Shown here one piece after another: positions 48,484-57,397 of a stretch of 64,000 nt of DNA (positions are counted from its first letter, which is position 1; every line of letters starts with the position of its first letter). Origin of the DNA: BACL21 sp038141525 (GTDB lineage Bacteria; Bacteroidota; Bacteroidia; Flavobacteriales; Flavobacteriaceae); NCBI GenBank assembly GCA_038141525.1, contig JAYQIF010000001.1:62001-126000 (forward strand), in the 5' to 3' direction. A program made the translations under genes and the position numbers. Under the pieces are notes generated by a model that had not been told where the DNA came from, did no database searches, and saw nothing but the letters and a program-made list of their open reading frames with translations.

Positions 48484-49560
48484 TTAGAAGGCTTCTCCAG
48501 ATTCTTGTAATTTTTCTGTGTTGCGGACCAGTTGTAACTCATCGATAATTTTCTGGATATCTCCATCTATAATATTCCCTAAATCGTACAAGGTAAGGTT
48601 AATACGATGGTCTGTTACGCGTCCTTGTGGATAGTTATACGTGCGAATTTTGGCACTTCGATCCCCCGACGATACCATACTTTTACGCTTTTGAGAATCG
48701 GCTTCCATCTTTTTGGCCAATTCCAACTCATATAGTCTGGATCGTAAAACTTTTAACGCCTTTTCTAAGTTTTTATGTGATGATTTTTGATCCTGACAAC
48801 TCACGATCATTCCCGTCGGCTCGTGGTGCAGTTTAATGGCAGAATAAGTCGTATTTACTGACTGCCCACCCGGTCCAGTAGAGGTCGTGCGTTCGATGCG
48901 CACTTCGGTCATATCGAGTTCTACATCAAATTCTTCAGCCTCCGGAAGCACCATCACTGTGGCTGCACTGGTATGTACTCTCCCTTGGGTCTCGGTTTGC
49001 GGAACCCTTTGGACACGATGGACTCCGGCCTCATACTTGAGCGTTCCGTAGACATCTTCTCCATTGACTTCAAAAATTATTTCCTTAAAACCTCCGCTGG
49101 TCCCTTCGTTGTAATCTACCACACTCACTTGCCAGCCTTTTGATTCACAATACTTAGTGTACATGCGGTGCAAATCACCAGCAAAAATACTGGCCTCATC
49201 CCCGCCTGTTCCGGCACGTATCTCTACTACAGCATTCTTGGCATCTTCTGGATCCTTGGGCACGAGTAAAAAGCGTATTTCTTCCTCGAGTTTTGGCTTT
49301 AGTTCTTGAGCTGATTCCAGCTCCATTTTAGCCATTTCAATCATTTCGGGGTCGGTCTCCCCGGATAAAATCTCCTGAGCCTCATCGATGGCGTTTTGCA
49401 TGGCGATATACGTATCGCGCTTTTTCATGAGTATTGAGAGCTCCTTGTACTCTTTATTGAGTTGAACATAACGCTTTTGATCACTTATGATCTCAGGTTG
49501 AATGATCAAATCATTGACCTCGTCAAATCGCTGCTTTACTATGTTTAGTTTTTCTAGCAT
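48484..49560 (-). CDS. prfA: Peptide chain release factor 1
   Basis: Reads UAA and UAG stop codons. The catalytic GGQ loop is STGPGGQSVNTTYSAI at about residue 230. 358 residues, in one frame without any internal shift, so it is not RF2. Second gene of the purM-prfA-pyrF row. Confidence 0.96.
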   Translation of the reverse strand: MLEKLNIVKQRFDEVNDLIIQPEIISDQKRYVQLNKEYKELSILMKKRDTYIAMQNAIDEAQEILSGETDPEMIEMAKMELESAQELKPKLEEEIRFLLVPKDPEDAKNAVVEIRAGTGGDEASIFAGDLHRMYTKYCESKGWQVSVVDYNEGTSGGFKEIIFEVNGEDVYGTLKYEAGVHRVQRVPQTETQGRVHTSAATVMVLPEAEEFDVELDMTEVRIERTTSTGPGGQSVNTTYSAIKLHHEPTGMIVSCQDQKSSHKNLEKALKVLRSRLYELELAKKMEADSQKRKSMVSSGDRSAKIRTYNYPQGRVTDHRINLTLYDLGNIIDGDIQKIIDELQLVRNTEKLQESGEAF

Positions 49561-49615
49561 ATACAGAGCGTGCCCTCTTGTTTGGGCTAATTTACATTAA
49601 TTTTATCGCCATACC

Positions 49616-50797
49616 CTATTGGTAATCGAAGCTTCCGTGCTGGGAAACAATCGTCAATCCCTTTTGCTCAGATTCCAATACACGGCCTACAATACGCGCT
49701 TCTATATTAAAATCAGCCGCAATATCAATGATCTGCTGGGCATATTGCGCGTCGAGGTAGAACTCCATACGGTGGCCCATATTGAACACTTGATACATTT
49801 CTTTCCAAGGCGTTTGACTCTCCTTTTGAATCAGGTCAAACAAGGGCGGTGTCTCAAACAAATTATCTTTGATGACCTGTCCACGGTTCAAAAAGTGTAA
49901 AATTTTGGTTTGAGCCCCTCCGCTGCAGTGCACCATTCCATCGATAGACTCACGACCCAATTTATCGAAAATCGCCTTAACTACCGGAGCGTATGTTCTT
50001 GTCGGTGACAAAACGAGTTTCCCAGCATCTAGAGGAGTTCCCTCAATGACATCGGTTAATTTTTTTGACCCCGAGTATACGAGCTCTTCTGGCACAGCAG
50101 CATCGTAACTCTCTGGATAACGCTCGGCAAGGATTTTACCAAACACATCGTGACGCGCAGAGGTTAGGCCATTACTGCCCATTCCTCCATTATACTCTTG
50201 TTCATAAGTGGCTTGTCCAAATGAGGCCAATCCGACAATCACATTCCCGGGCTTGATGTTCGCGTTATCGATCACTTCAGAGCGTTTGAGTCTTGCCGTT
50301 ACCGTAGAATCCACGATAATGGTACGCACCAAATCTCCGACATCCGCCGTTTCGCCTCCCGTAGCGTGAATGGTGACCCCCAAAGCACCGAGTTCATCAA
50401 CCAACTCTTGAGTGCCCCCAATAATGGCAGAAAGCACTTCACCTGGAATTAAATTTTTATTGCGTCCAATAGTAGAAGATAATAGAATATTATCGACAGC
50501 TCCCACGCAGAGTAGGTCATCAATATTCATGATCAGAGCATCCTGAGCGATGCCCTTCCATACGGATAAATCTCCGGTCTCACGCCAATACATATAGGCC
50601 AATGAAGACTTGGTACCCGCGCCATCGGCATGCATGACCAAACAATGCTCGCTACTGCCCGTCAAATAATCAGGAACTATCTTACAAAATGCCCCTGGAA
50701 ACAGGCCTTTATCCACCTTTTGGATGGCCTTGTGCACCTCAGTCTTGGCCGAGGAAACCCCGCGCTGAGCATACCGTTTTGAAATCTCTTGACTCAT
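49616..50797 (-). CDS. purM: Phosphoribosylformylglycinamidine cyclo-ligase (AIR synthetase)
   Basis: Purine synthesis, ATP-dependent ring closure of FGAM. VMHADGAGTKSSLAYMYW, MNIDDLLCVGA, ALGVTIHATGGETADVGDL and VHCSGGAQTKILHF, VFNMGHRMEF define PurM of the long (~390 residue) Bacteroidota type. Intact. Its own promoter overlaps the glnN terminator, so it is transcribed separately from glnN. Confidence 0.94.
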   Translation of the reverse strand: MSQEISKRYAQRGVSSAKTEVHKAIQKVDKGLFPGAFCKIVPDYLTGSSEHCLVMHADGAGTKSSLAYMYWRETGDLSVWKGIAQDALIMNIDDLLCVGAVDNILLSSTIGRNKNLIPGEVLSAIIGGTQELVDELGALGVTIHATGGETADVGDLVRTIIVDSTVTARLKRSEVIDNANIKPGNVIVGLASFGQATYEQEYNGGMGSNGLTSARHDVFGKILAERYPESYDAAVPEELVYSGSKKLTDVIEGTPLDAGKLVLSPTRTYAPVVKAIFDKLGRESIDGMVHCSGGAQTKILHFLNRGQVIKDNLFETPPLFDLIQKESQTPWKEMYQVFNMGHRMEFYLDAQYAQQIIDIAADFNIEARIVGRVLESEQKGLTIVSQHGSFDYQ

Positions 50798-50802
50798 TGT
50801 GA

Positions 50803-50829
50803 CAAAGGTAAAAAAATAAAGGGGTTCAA
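50803..50829 (-). promoter_or_regulatory. purM promoter
   Basis: Minus-strand -7 box TACCTTTG (50810-50803) with TTG at 50829-50827, spacer 16. The -7 box ends only 5 bases before the purM ATG, so the transcript would be nearly leaderless. Confidence 0.5.
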
Positions 50830-50852
50830 AACCTTGGTTTCGGAACCCCTTT
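50818..50852 (-). terminator. Terminator after glnN
   Basis: Stem AAAGGGGTTC / GAACCCCTTT with a ~14-base loop; on the minus strand it is followed by a T-rich tail (ATTTTTTTACC). The plus strand also shows T-runs, so it may act both ways. Confidence 0.85.
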
Positions 50853-50873
50853 TTCTCTTTTTTTCAAGTCAAA

Positions 50874-53059
50874 TTATCGCGTAAACAATAACTCACGATA
50901 CTTTACCAGTGGCCAAAGCTCATCATCAACCAAAAGCTCCAGCTTATCACAATGATAACGAATATCATCAAAAAGTGGCTTTACCTGATTACAATAAGCG
51001 AAGGCACAGGCTTCTGCATCATCCATGGCATTGGCTTTTTTACGCTCTTCAATCATTTGTGTGATGCCTTGATTGATTGACGCAATATGACCGCTAATTT
51101 GCTCGATGAGACTCATCTGCTCAGCGGCGACTTTTTTGAAGCCGTCACCATAAATATCCTTAAGCCCTTGAACATTTTCAATCAAAATATTTTGATAACG
51201 CACTGCGGTTGGAATGACGTGGTTTCTGGCGATGTCTCCCAGAAGTCTTCCCTCAATTTGGATGCGCATGGCATATTCTTCGATTTCGATCTCGTGACGC
51301 GCTTCAATCTCAACCTTACTCATAATACCAAGTTGCTCATAAAGCTCAATAGCACGCTGAGAAACTTTAGCTTTTAATGCCTCTGGCGTTGTTTTATTGT
51401 TACTCAAGCCTCTTTTGGCTGCTTCCTGTTCCCATGCTTGTCCGTAACCATCTCCTTCAAAGCGAATGCGCTTAGAATCTTTGATATATTCACGCAATAC
51501 ATTGAAGATCGCATCGTCTTTTTTCATCTTTTTATCGGAAATAAGAGCGTCTACCTCGGCCTTAAATTCGATCAACTGCTGAGCCACAATAGCGTTGAGC
51601 ACAGTCATCGGATTAGCACAGTTTGCCGTGGACCCCACAGCGCGTAACTCAAATTTATTGCCTGTAAAGGCAAAAGGTGAGGTACGGTTACGATCAGTAT
51701 TGTCCAAAAGGATTTCTGGAATTTTACCCACAACGTTTAATTTGAGCTCCGTTTTTTCTTGGGGAGAAAGCTTGCCATCGGTTACTTTTTCTAGAGCATC
51801 CAATACAGCCGTAAGCTGAGAGCCAATGAACACAGAAATAATGGCCGGAGGTGCTTCGTTTGCTCCGAGGCGATGGTCATTACTCGCGCTCGCAATGGCG
51901 GCACGCACTAATTCTTCGTACTCGTTCACTGCTTTGATGGTATTGATAAAGAAGGTCAAAAATTGAAGATTCTTCATCGGCGTACTCCCTGGACTCAATA
52001 AGTTTACCCCAGTGTCAGTGGCCAAAGACCAGTTATTGTGTTTTCCACTACCATTGATACCCGCAAACGGCTTTTCATGGAAAAGCACTTTAAAATTATG
52101 GCGATCCGCCACCTTGTCCATGACGTCCATCAAAAGAGAATTGTGATCTACAGCGAGGTTCGCTTCCTCAAAAATTGGTGCCAGCTCAAACTGATTCGGC
52201 GCCACCTCATTGTGACGGGTTTTTACCGGTACACCTAAAAGCATGCACTCGTTTTCTAAATCGCGCATGAAATTTAAAACTCGCGTTGGGATTGAACCAA
52301 AATAATGGTCATCGAGCTGCTGTCCCTTGGCAGAAGAATGTCCCAAGAGTGTTCGCCCTGCTAATTTTAAATCAGGACGCGCATCGACAAGGGCTTTATC
52401 GATCAAAAAATACTCTTGCTCCCACCCAAGTGTGGCGACAACCTTGGATACCGATTTATCAAAGTACTTAGCGACATTTGTCGCCGCTTGATCCACCACT
52501 TGTAACGATCTAAGCAGCGGTGTTTTGTTATCTAATGCCTCACCTGTGTAAGCGACAAATACTGTTGGAATACATAGGGTTGTCCCGTAAATAAAGGCCG
52601 GTGAGGTAGGGTCCCATGCAGTGTATCCGCGCGCTTCAAATGTGTTTCGAATTCCTCCGTTAGGAAAACTAGACGCGTCTGGCTCTTGTTGTACCAATTG
52701 TCCTCCTCCGAATTTCTCTATGGCCTGTCCTCCTTCAATAGTTTCAAAAAAGCATCGTGCTTTTCTGCTGTTGCTCCGGTTAATGGCTGAAACCAATGCG
52801 TGTAGTGCGTTGCACCTTTGGCAATGGCCCATTCTTTCATTCCAGTGGATATCTGATCTGCGACAGATCGATCAATTTTTGTGCCTTTTAGAACAGCCTC
52901 TTGCACAGATTTAAAGGACTCCTTAGTCAAATATTGACGCATCGCATTTTCGTTGAACACATTGTCTCCGAAAATCTCAGATCGGCGGTTAGGTTCAGAA
53001 ACAGATACGGGTCGACGCCCCAGGGTCTCGTTGAGCGCTTGAAATCGTAAAGTGGACAT
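50874..53059 (-). CDS. glnN: Glutamine synthetase type III, one frameshift
   Basis: Assimilates ammonium into glutamine. Starts MSTLRFQALNETLGRRPVSV; N-terminal part to ATHYTHWFQPLTGATAEKHDAF. One base is missing in the homopolymer at 52746-52751, after which the frame continues FETIEGGQAIEKFGGGQLVQ, the ATP/glutamate part HNEVAPNQFELAPIFEEANL, KPFAGINGSGKHNNWSL, and NRTSPFAFTGNKFE. About 728 residues, typical for GSIII, a class frequent in Bacteroidota. Has its own promoter region and terminator. Confidence 0.96.
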
Positions 53060-53085
53060 AGTTGTTGAATTATTTGTTAATGGGG

Positions 53086-53170
53086 CAAAAATAATTCAAA
53101 TCAACAAACAACCCCCTATTTGGTCGTATTTTGTTATAAAAAAATGGAGTTTTTTATTAACAACCCCCTA
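53086..53170 (-). promoter_or_regulatory. glnN promoter region with two 12-bp direct repeats
   Basis: Minus-strand -7 box TATTTTTG (53093-53086), about 27 bases before the ATG, with a TTG at 53111-53109 (spacer 15). Two identical 12-mers AACAACCCCCTA (plus strand) lie at 53107-53118 and 53159-53170, 52 bases or about five helical turns apart. The first covers the -33 region, so this looks like an operator pair. Confidence 0.55.
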
Positions 53171-53202
53171 AAAAAATAAAGTTAACGATAAAATTTGTGC
53201 AA

Positions 53203-54156
53203 TTACTGAATTGTAGAACTGATAAATATGGCATAGGCCACCAAAAGCAGCAGTCCTTCGTATCGACCGATACGGTGTGGACTCGGGATCAGAATTAAGA
53301 CCAGTAAGGCCGCAGCAAAACCTAACATCCAAAATAAATCTAAAGGCAAAAACTCAGCCGCATCGATCGTTATCGGATGGATGATCGAGGTCAAACCCAA
53401 AACACAAGCAATGTTGAAAATATTGGATCCGATTAGGTTACCGATGGATAGCGCCTTTTCTTTTTTTAAGGCAGCAATAATTGAGGCCGCCAATTCCGGC
53501 ACACTTGTACCAATAGCAATAACAGTCACTGCAATCACACGCTGGCTTACACCTAAATCTGTAGCAATAGCGACCGCCCCATCTACAAGCCACTGACTCC
53601 CGTAATTTAATGCCATGGCTCCAATGAGCAACCAAAGTCCTATTTTGACACCCGACACTACAGCCAATTGTTCATCGATACCTTCAATAGACTCCTCTTC
53701 TTGAGGTGTTTCACGCCTATTGCGCCTAATCAACATGACGAGATAAATCAATAAACAAGAAAAAAGACCAAGTCCAGCCCAAAAAGAAATACCGTTTTGG
53801 TAGATCAACAAAAAGGTTAACGCTATGCTCACCGAGAACATCACTGGCCAATTGATTTTGTAAAAATCATGATCTATAACAATAGGACTAATCAGTGCTG
53901 TAATACCCAAGACCAGACCGATGTTGGCAATATTCGAACCAATTACGTTACCCAATGCAATTGCGCTATATCCATTGAGTGCTGCACTTAGACTCACGAG
54001 TAATTCTGGCGCAGAGGTCGCAAAAGACACCACGGTCAGCCCAATAATCATTTTAGAGAGCTTCAATTTAAACGAAAGCGCTACAGCCGAACGAACCAAG
54101 TACTCTCCACCAACAACGAGGGCAGTGAATCCCAATAATAGATATAAGTAACTCAT
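53203..54156 (-). CDS. Calcium/sodium antiporter (CaCA family, YrbG-like)
   Basis: Two inverted alpha repeats carry the ion-binding motifs: GLTVVSFATSAPELLVSLSA plus ALGNVIGSNIANIGLVLGI in the first, and AVTVIAIGTSVPELAASIIA plus SIGNLIGSNIFNIACVLGL in the second. Ten helices, 317 residues from ATG 54156 (MSYLYLLLGFTALVVGGEYL). A short acidic cytoplasmic loop (ETPQEEESIEGIDEQ) joins the halves. Exchanges Ca2+ for Na+ or K+. Confidence 0.93.
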   Translation of the reverse strand: MSYLYLLLGFTALVVGGEYLVRSAVALSFKLKLSKMIIGLTVVSFATSAPELLVSLSAALNGYSAIALGNVIGSNIANIGLVLGITALISPIVIDHDFYKINWPVMFSVSIALTFLLIYQNGISFWAGLGLFSCLLIYLVMLIRRNRRETPQEEESIEGIDEQLAVVSGVKIGLWLLIGAMALNYGSQWLVDGAVAIATDLGVSQRVIAVTVIAIGTSVPELAASIIAALKKEKALSIGNLIGSNIFNIACVLGLTSIIHPITIDAAEFLPLDLFWMLGFAAALLVLILIPSPHRIGRYEGLLLLVAYAIFISSTIQ

Positions 54157-54249
54157 AGACTTTAATGCAGTACGAAGATACAAATTAGGCAGGCCCACTT
54201 GAAGGGTAAGGCCTTAATTTTTGTAAATTGATACGCAAATCAATATCTG

Positions 54250-54402
54250 ATGAAACGCAGATTTTTCATAATGCTCGCAAAACTCAATAAACTTGTCTTA
54301 CCGAGTCTTACTGCACGTCGATTGGATCTGGCTAAGGCCAATAAATGGCAGTTGGCCCTGATCGCTTATCGCTATTGGGTGACGACCAATGCCTTAGATT
54401 AG
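54250..54402 (+). CDS. Small basic conserved protein, 50 aa
   Basis: ATG 54250 to TAG 54402: MKRRFFIMLAKLNKLVLPSL, then LDLAKANKWQLALIAYRYWV and TTNALD. Basic, amphipathic helical. I recall near-identical short proteins across Flavobacteriaceae, often labelled 'SsrA-binding protein' although they are far too short to be SmpB. The label should not be trusted; the conservation suggests a real gene. It stands alone between the antiporter and apt. Confidence 0.7.
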   Translation: MKRRFFIMLAKLNKLVLPSLTARRLDLAKANKWQLALIAYRYWVTTNALD

Positions 54403-54429
54403 GCCTTACCCAGCGAGGATCACCAACAC

Positions 54430-54942
54430 TTAAAATCGATAAGCAAATTTTACTGGATAATCACCGATCAATGCTCTTCCACTGAGCTCAGTCAATTCGA
54501 TAATAAAACTGCAAAGAACCACTTCGCCTCCCAGAGCCTCAATTAGACGGATCGCCGCCTCAGCCGTTCCACCCGTGGCCAAAACATCATCATGTAACAG
54601 TACGCGATCTCCAGGGCTAATGGCGTCCCGATGAATTTCGATGGTGGCGCTACCATACTCCAAATCATAGGATTGTTCCAGAGTTTGGTGTGGCAATTTT
54701 CCTTTTTTTCTAATGGGTACAAAACCACAACCCAGTTGCTGGGCCAATAGAGGCCCCGTAATGAATCCACGAGACTCAATCCCCACAACGCAATCGATGT
54801 CCTTATTGGTATCGGGCATCATGGCGGCGACACAGTCTTTGAGGCCTTGAGGATCTTTTAGTAGCGGTGTGATGTCTTTAAATTGAATTCCAGGCTTGGG
54901 AAAATCAGCAATAGTGCGAATAAGTGTATTATCTAATGGCAT
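54430..54942 (-). CDS. apt: Adenine phosphoribosyltransferase
   Basis: Salvages adenine to AMP. TIADFPKPGIQFKDITPLL, VVGIESRGFITGPLLAQQLG, the Apt-specific SYDLEYGSATIEIHRDAI, and the PRPP loop VLLHDDVLATGGTAEAAI are all present. 170 residues, intact. Confidence 0.96.
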   Translation of the reverse strand: MPLDNTLIRTIADFPKPGIQFKDITPLLKDPQGLKDCVAAMMPDTNKDIDCVVGIESRGFITGPLLAQQLGCGFVPIRKKGKLPHQTLEQSYDLEYGSATIEIHRDAISPGDRVLLHDDVLATGGTAEAAIRLIEALGGEVVLCSFIIELTELSGRALIGDYPVKFAYRF

Positions 54943-55118
54943 AACAAAACGAATGTACGAATTTGTGTCGTGCTCGAGTGGAAACCCCCTGTTATTTATC
55001 CCAATATTCTGGGATCAAACAACCTGAATGCTAGAATGATATTGCATTGGGTAATTTATTTTCTTTAAATTTAAAAACTAGCTTATAATTTGTCATCAAT
55101 CAATAAAACAACGGCAAC

Positions 55119-56093
55119 ATGAATTTTGAATCAAATAAGATAAAGATATTGAGCACCCTTGCTCTGTGTTTTTGCATGAGTCTTACCGCACAAATCCCCC
55201 AAAATGGCCTTCAAGGCTATTACAAGCTCGACGGCAATGACTATGCCAACTACAGCGATCAAAATAGTGTCCCCCTAGATCCCTACCCAACAGGTGGATT
55301 CCTATTACCGGCACAAAATCGCTATGGTGAACCCGATATGGCACTGAAATTGATCAATCAATTTTTGGACACCCAATCAGAGCCAAGCATTTTTGATTTT
55401 AGCGCTGAAAATATGATGTCTCTGTGCGTTTGGATTAAAATCGACGAAACGGTCATCGATTGGACTGGACTCCTTAACAACTGGGCTGGGTTTGATATTG
55501 GCGGTTATTTTCTAGGCATCACCCCAAATCAAGAAATCCGTTGGAACATTAACGTAGATCCGCCCATTGATAGTCCTCCAGTCATGACTGGATCATGGAT
55601 GCACTTGGCAGCTGTTTATGATGGTGATACGGCATACCTCTACATTGACGGCAATCTCCTGGCACAGAGAGTTTACGGATCCAACCTACTCACCAGTGTT
55701 TATCCTTTTACGGTCGGTACACAAGCTAATGTTCCCGATAATATCTTCCCCGGGGTACTTGATGATATTTTAATTTACAACCGCGCATTGAGCGGCCAAG
55801 AGGTTTTGGATATTGTCCAAGCACTTTCTATCGATGATATGGGCGCCTTTGAGCGTGGTGTAAGACTGGGACCAAATCCAACGATTGGCCCTGTAGCATT
55901 GTCGTACAACTCGGGCTTAGGACAAATTATTTCTTTTGAGGTTTATGACCTGAAGGGCACTGTGGTACTCGATGGTACGCTACAAGGGTCCGGACATCAA
56001 ATGGACATAAGCAATTACGCATCAGGAGTTTATACTTTTGAGTTCACCACTGCAGACGGCCAAACAATACAGAAGAAAATCATCAAAAGGTAA
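55119..56093 (+). CDS. Secreted LamG/concanavalin-like protein with T9SS sorting domain
   Basis: Signal peptide ending SLTAQ; then LQGYYKLDGNDYANYSDQN and a LamG-type beta sandwich (FDFSAENMMSLCVWIKIDE, MHLAAVYDGDTAYLYIDGNL, PGVLDDILIYNRALSGQEV), followed from about residue 245 by a T9SS type A domain (LGPNPTIGPVALSY, SGVYTFEFTTADGQTIQKKI). 324 residues. Exported through the outer membrane; LamG suggests binding of a glycan or protein ligand, with no catalytic part visible. Confidence 0.85.
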   Translation: MNFESNKIKILSTLALCFCMSLTAQIPQNGLQGYYKLDGNDYANYSDQNSVPLDPYPTGGFLLPAQNRYGEPDMALKLINQFLDTQSEPSIFDFSAENMMSLCVWIKIDETVIDWTGLLNNWAGFDIGGYFLGITPNQEIRWNINVDPPIDSPPVMTGSWMHLAAVYDGDTAYLYIDGNLLAQRVYGSNLLTSVYPFTVGTQANVPDNIFPGVLDDILIYNRALSGQEVLDIVQALSIDDMGAFERGVRLGPNPTIGPVALSYNSGLGQIISFEVYDLKGTVVLDGTLQGSGHQMDISNYASGVYTFEFTTADGQTIQKKIIKR

Positions 56094-56103
56094 ATTAACA
56101 GGC

Positions 56104-56691
56104 ATGCACCGTATTCGTTTAATTGAAGTTGTTCTGATCTCCTTGACGATCATCGGTTGCGGTCAAGAAAAAACAAAAAACGCTTCAAAGTTTCCACCTT
56201 ACTCGAGCCACGGGTCAATGCCAAGCGAAGCGCAGGATCAAGATGCAACCGAAGTTTCAAGCAAGACCTCGGCCTCAAACGGCATCCAAGTAGAAACTTT
56301 AGTAAAAACGACGCAAAGTTGGAACAGCAGCCCATTACCGAATTACAATGCAGAACACCCTCAAATGACGGCATTGCGGATTACCATTCCCCCACACACC
56401 AAACTCCCAGTACATCGCCATCCAGTGATCAATGCTGGGATATTGCTAGAAGGTGAACTCACGGTAATCAGTGAGGCAGGAGATACGCTCCACATGAAAA
56501 AAGGAGACCCAATTGTAGAGATGGTCAATCAATGGCATCACGGAGAAAATAATGGTGCTCAGCCCGCAGAGATTGTCGTCTTTTACTCTGGTAACGTTGA
56601 CGTTCCTGTGACTATTCTGAAGGATTCTGAGGATGAGGATCAAGGGACTCAAAATGGGTACTCTCAGGAGTCCACTGCGCCAAGTCACTAA
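56104..56691 (+). CDS. Cupin-domain lipoprotein
   Basis: Lipobox TIIGC at residues ~16-20, a polar linker of ~40 residues, then a cupin_2 beta barrel: ALRITIPPHTKLPVHRHPVI, NAGILLEGELTVIS, DTLHMKKGDPIVEMVNQWHH. The HRH and EGE motifs provide the metal ligands. 195 residues. It starts 10 bases after the LamG gene. The last 80 bases overlap the convergent flavin reductase gene. Ligand unknown. Confidence 0.82.
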   Translation: MHRIRLIEVVLISLTIIGCGQEKTKNASKFPPYSSHGSMPSEAQDQDATEVSSKTSASNGIQVETLVKTTQSWNSSPLPNYNAEHPQMTALRITIPPHTKLPVHRHPVINAGILLEGELTVISEAGDTLHMKKGDPIVEMVNQWHHGENNGAQPAEIVVFYSGNVDVPVTILKDSEDEDQGTQNGYSQESTAPSH

Positions 56692-57298
56692 GCCGAGCAT
56701 AAGGATATTGACCAATTTTCTCAAGACTATAATACGTATTGAGGCCCGAAATTCCAGTAGATTCTGCTTGAGTTAAATCCAATTCGCCTTGTGCATCCAC
56801 AAACCTATCGGGTATAGAAAGGTAAATGATCTTGCCAATGACCAAAGTTGTTCCATTGAGCGGGATTTCTATGGCAGACTCAAAGCTAAGTCCCATTTTT
56901 AGATGACTCTCACGCACAAATGGAGCCTTGATTCCTGGAATAATTTCTGGTGTAAACCCGCAACGCTCAAATTCAGAAACCTCCTGAGGAAATTTTGCAG
57001 AGGTATAATGCGCCTGCTCCGTCATCGAGACAGGAATATGATTGATGGTATAATGACCTGTTGTTTGGATATTCTGCCAGGTATGACGCGGGACCTGGTC
57101 ATGTGGCCGAAGTACAAACCCAATCAGTGCCGGGTTACTCCCCAAATGCACCACAGAACTAAACACCGCCAAATTATGTCTACCGGCCTCATCTTGAGTA
57201 CCGATCAAATTAGCGGGCTTTATTCCAGTAATGGCATTAATCATGCGCAGCCGAGTCAGTCGATCGGCTGTAGCTATGTCTTGCTCGTTCCAGATCAT
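56612..57298 (-). CDS. Flavin reductase-like (DIM6/NTAB, FMN-binding split barrel)
   Basis: FMN-binding fold: KPANLIGTQDEAGRHNLAVF, FSSVVHLGSNPALIGFVLRP, TWQNIQTTGHYTINHI, and a C-terminal LVIGKIIYLSIPDRFVD region. 228 residues. Such proteins reduce free flavin with NAD(P)H or hold FMN. It is the last gene of the TetR/ABC1/photolyase row and lies 3 bases after the micropeptide stop, so it could supply reduced flavin to the photolyase. Overlaps the cupin gene by 80 bases. Confidence 0.88.
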   Translation of the reverse strand: MIWNEQDIATADRLTRLRMINAITGIKPANLIGTQDEAGRHNLAVFSSVVHLGSNPALIGFVLRPHDQVPRHTWQNIQTTGHYTINHIPVSMTEQAHYTSAKFPQEVSEFERCGFTPEIIPGIKAPFVRESHLKMGLSFESAIEIPLNGTTLVIGKIIYLSIPDRFVDAQGELDLTQAESTGISGLNTYYSLEKIGQYPYARLSDLAQWTPESTHFESLDPHPQNPSE

Positions 57299-57300
57299 GA

Positions 57301-57384
57301 TTAGGCGCGATCAGCGGTTAACGCTAAAAGACCTAAAACCAGACACAATGCAATTGTGAACAATACTATATTTCCTACTCCCAT
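57301..57384 (-). CDS. Membrane micropeptide, 27 aa
   Basis: ATG 57384 to TAA 57301: MGVGNIVLFTIALCLVLGLL and a short polar end ALTADRA. One membrane helix. It begins 14 bases after the photolyase stop and stops 2 bases before the flavin reductase ATG, exactly filling the gap in the operon. Could be a genuine small subunit or a chance frame. Confidence 0.45.
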   Translation of the reverse strand: MGVGNIVLFTIALCLVLGLLALTADRA

Positions 57385-57397
57385 AACGTGAATATAA

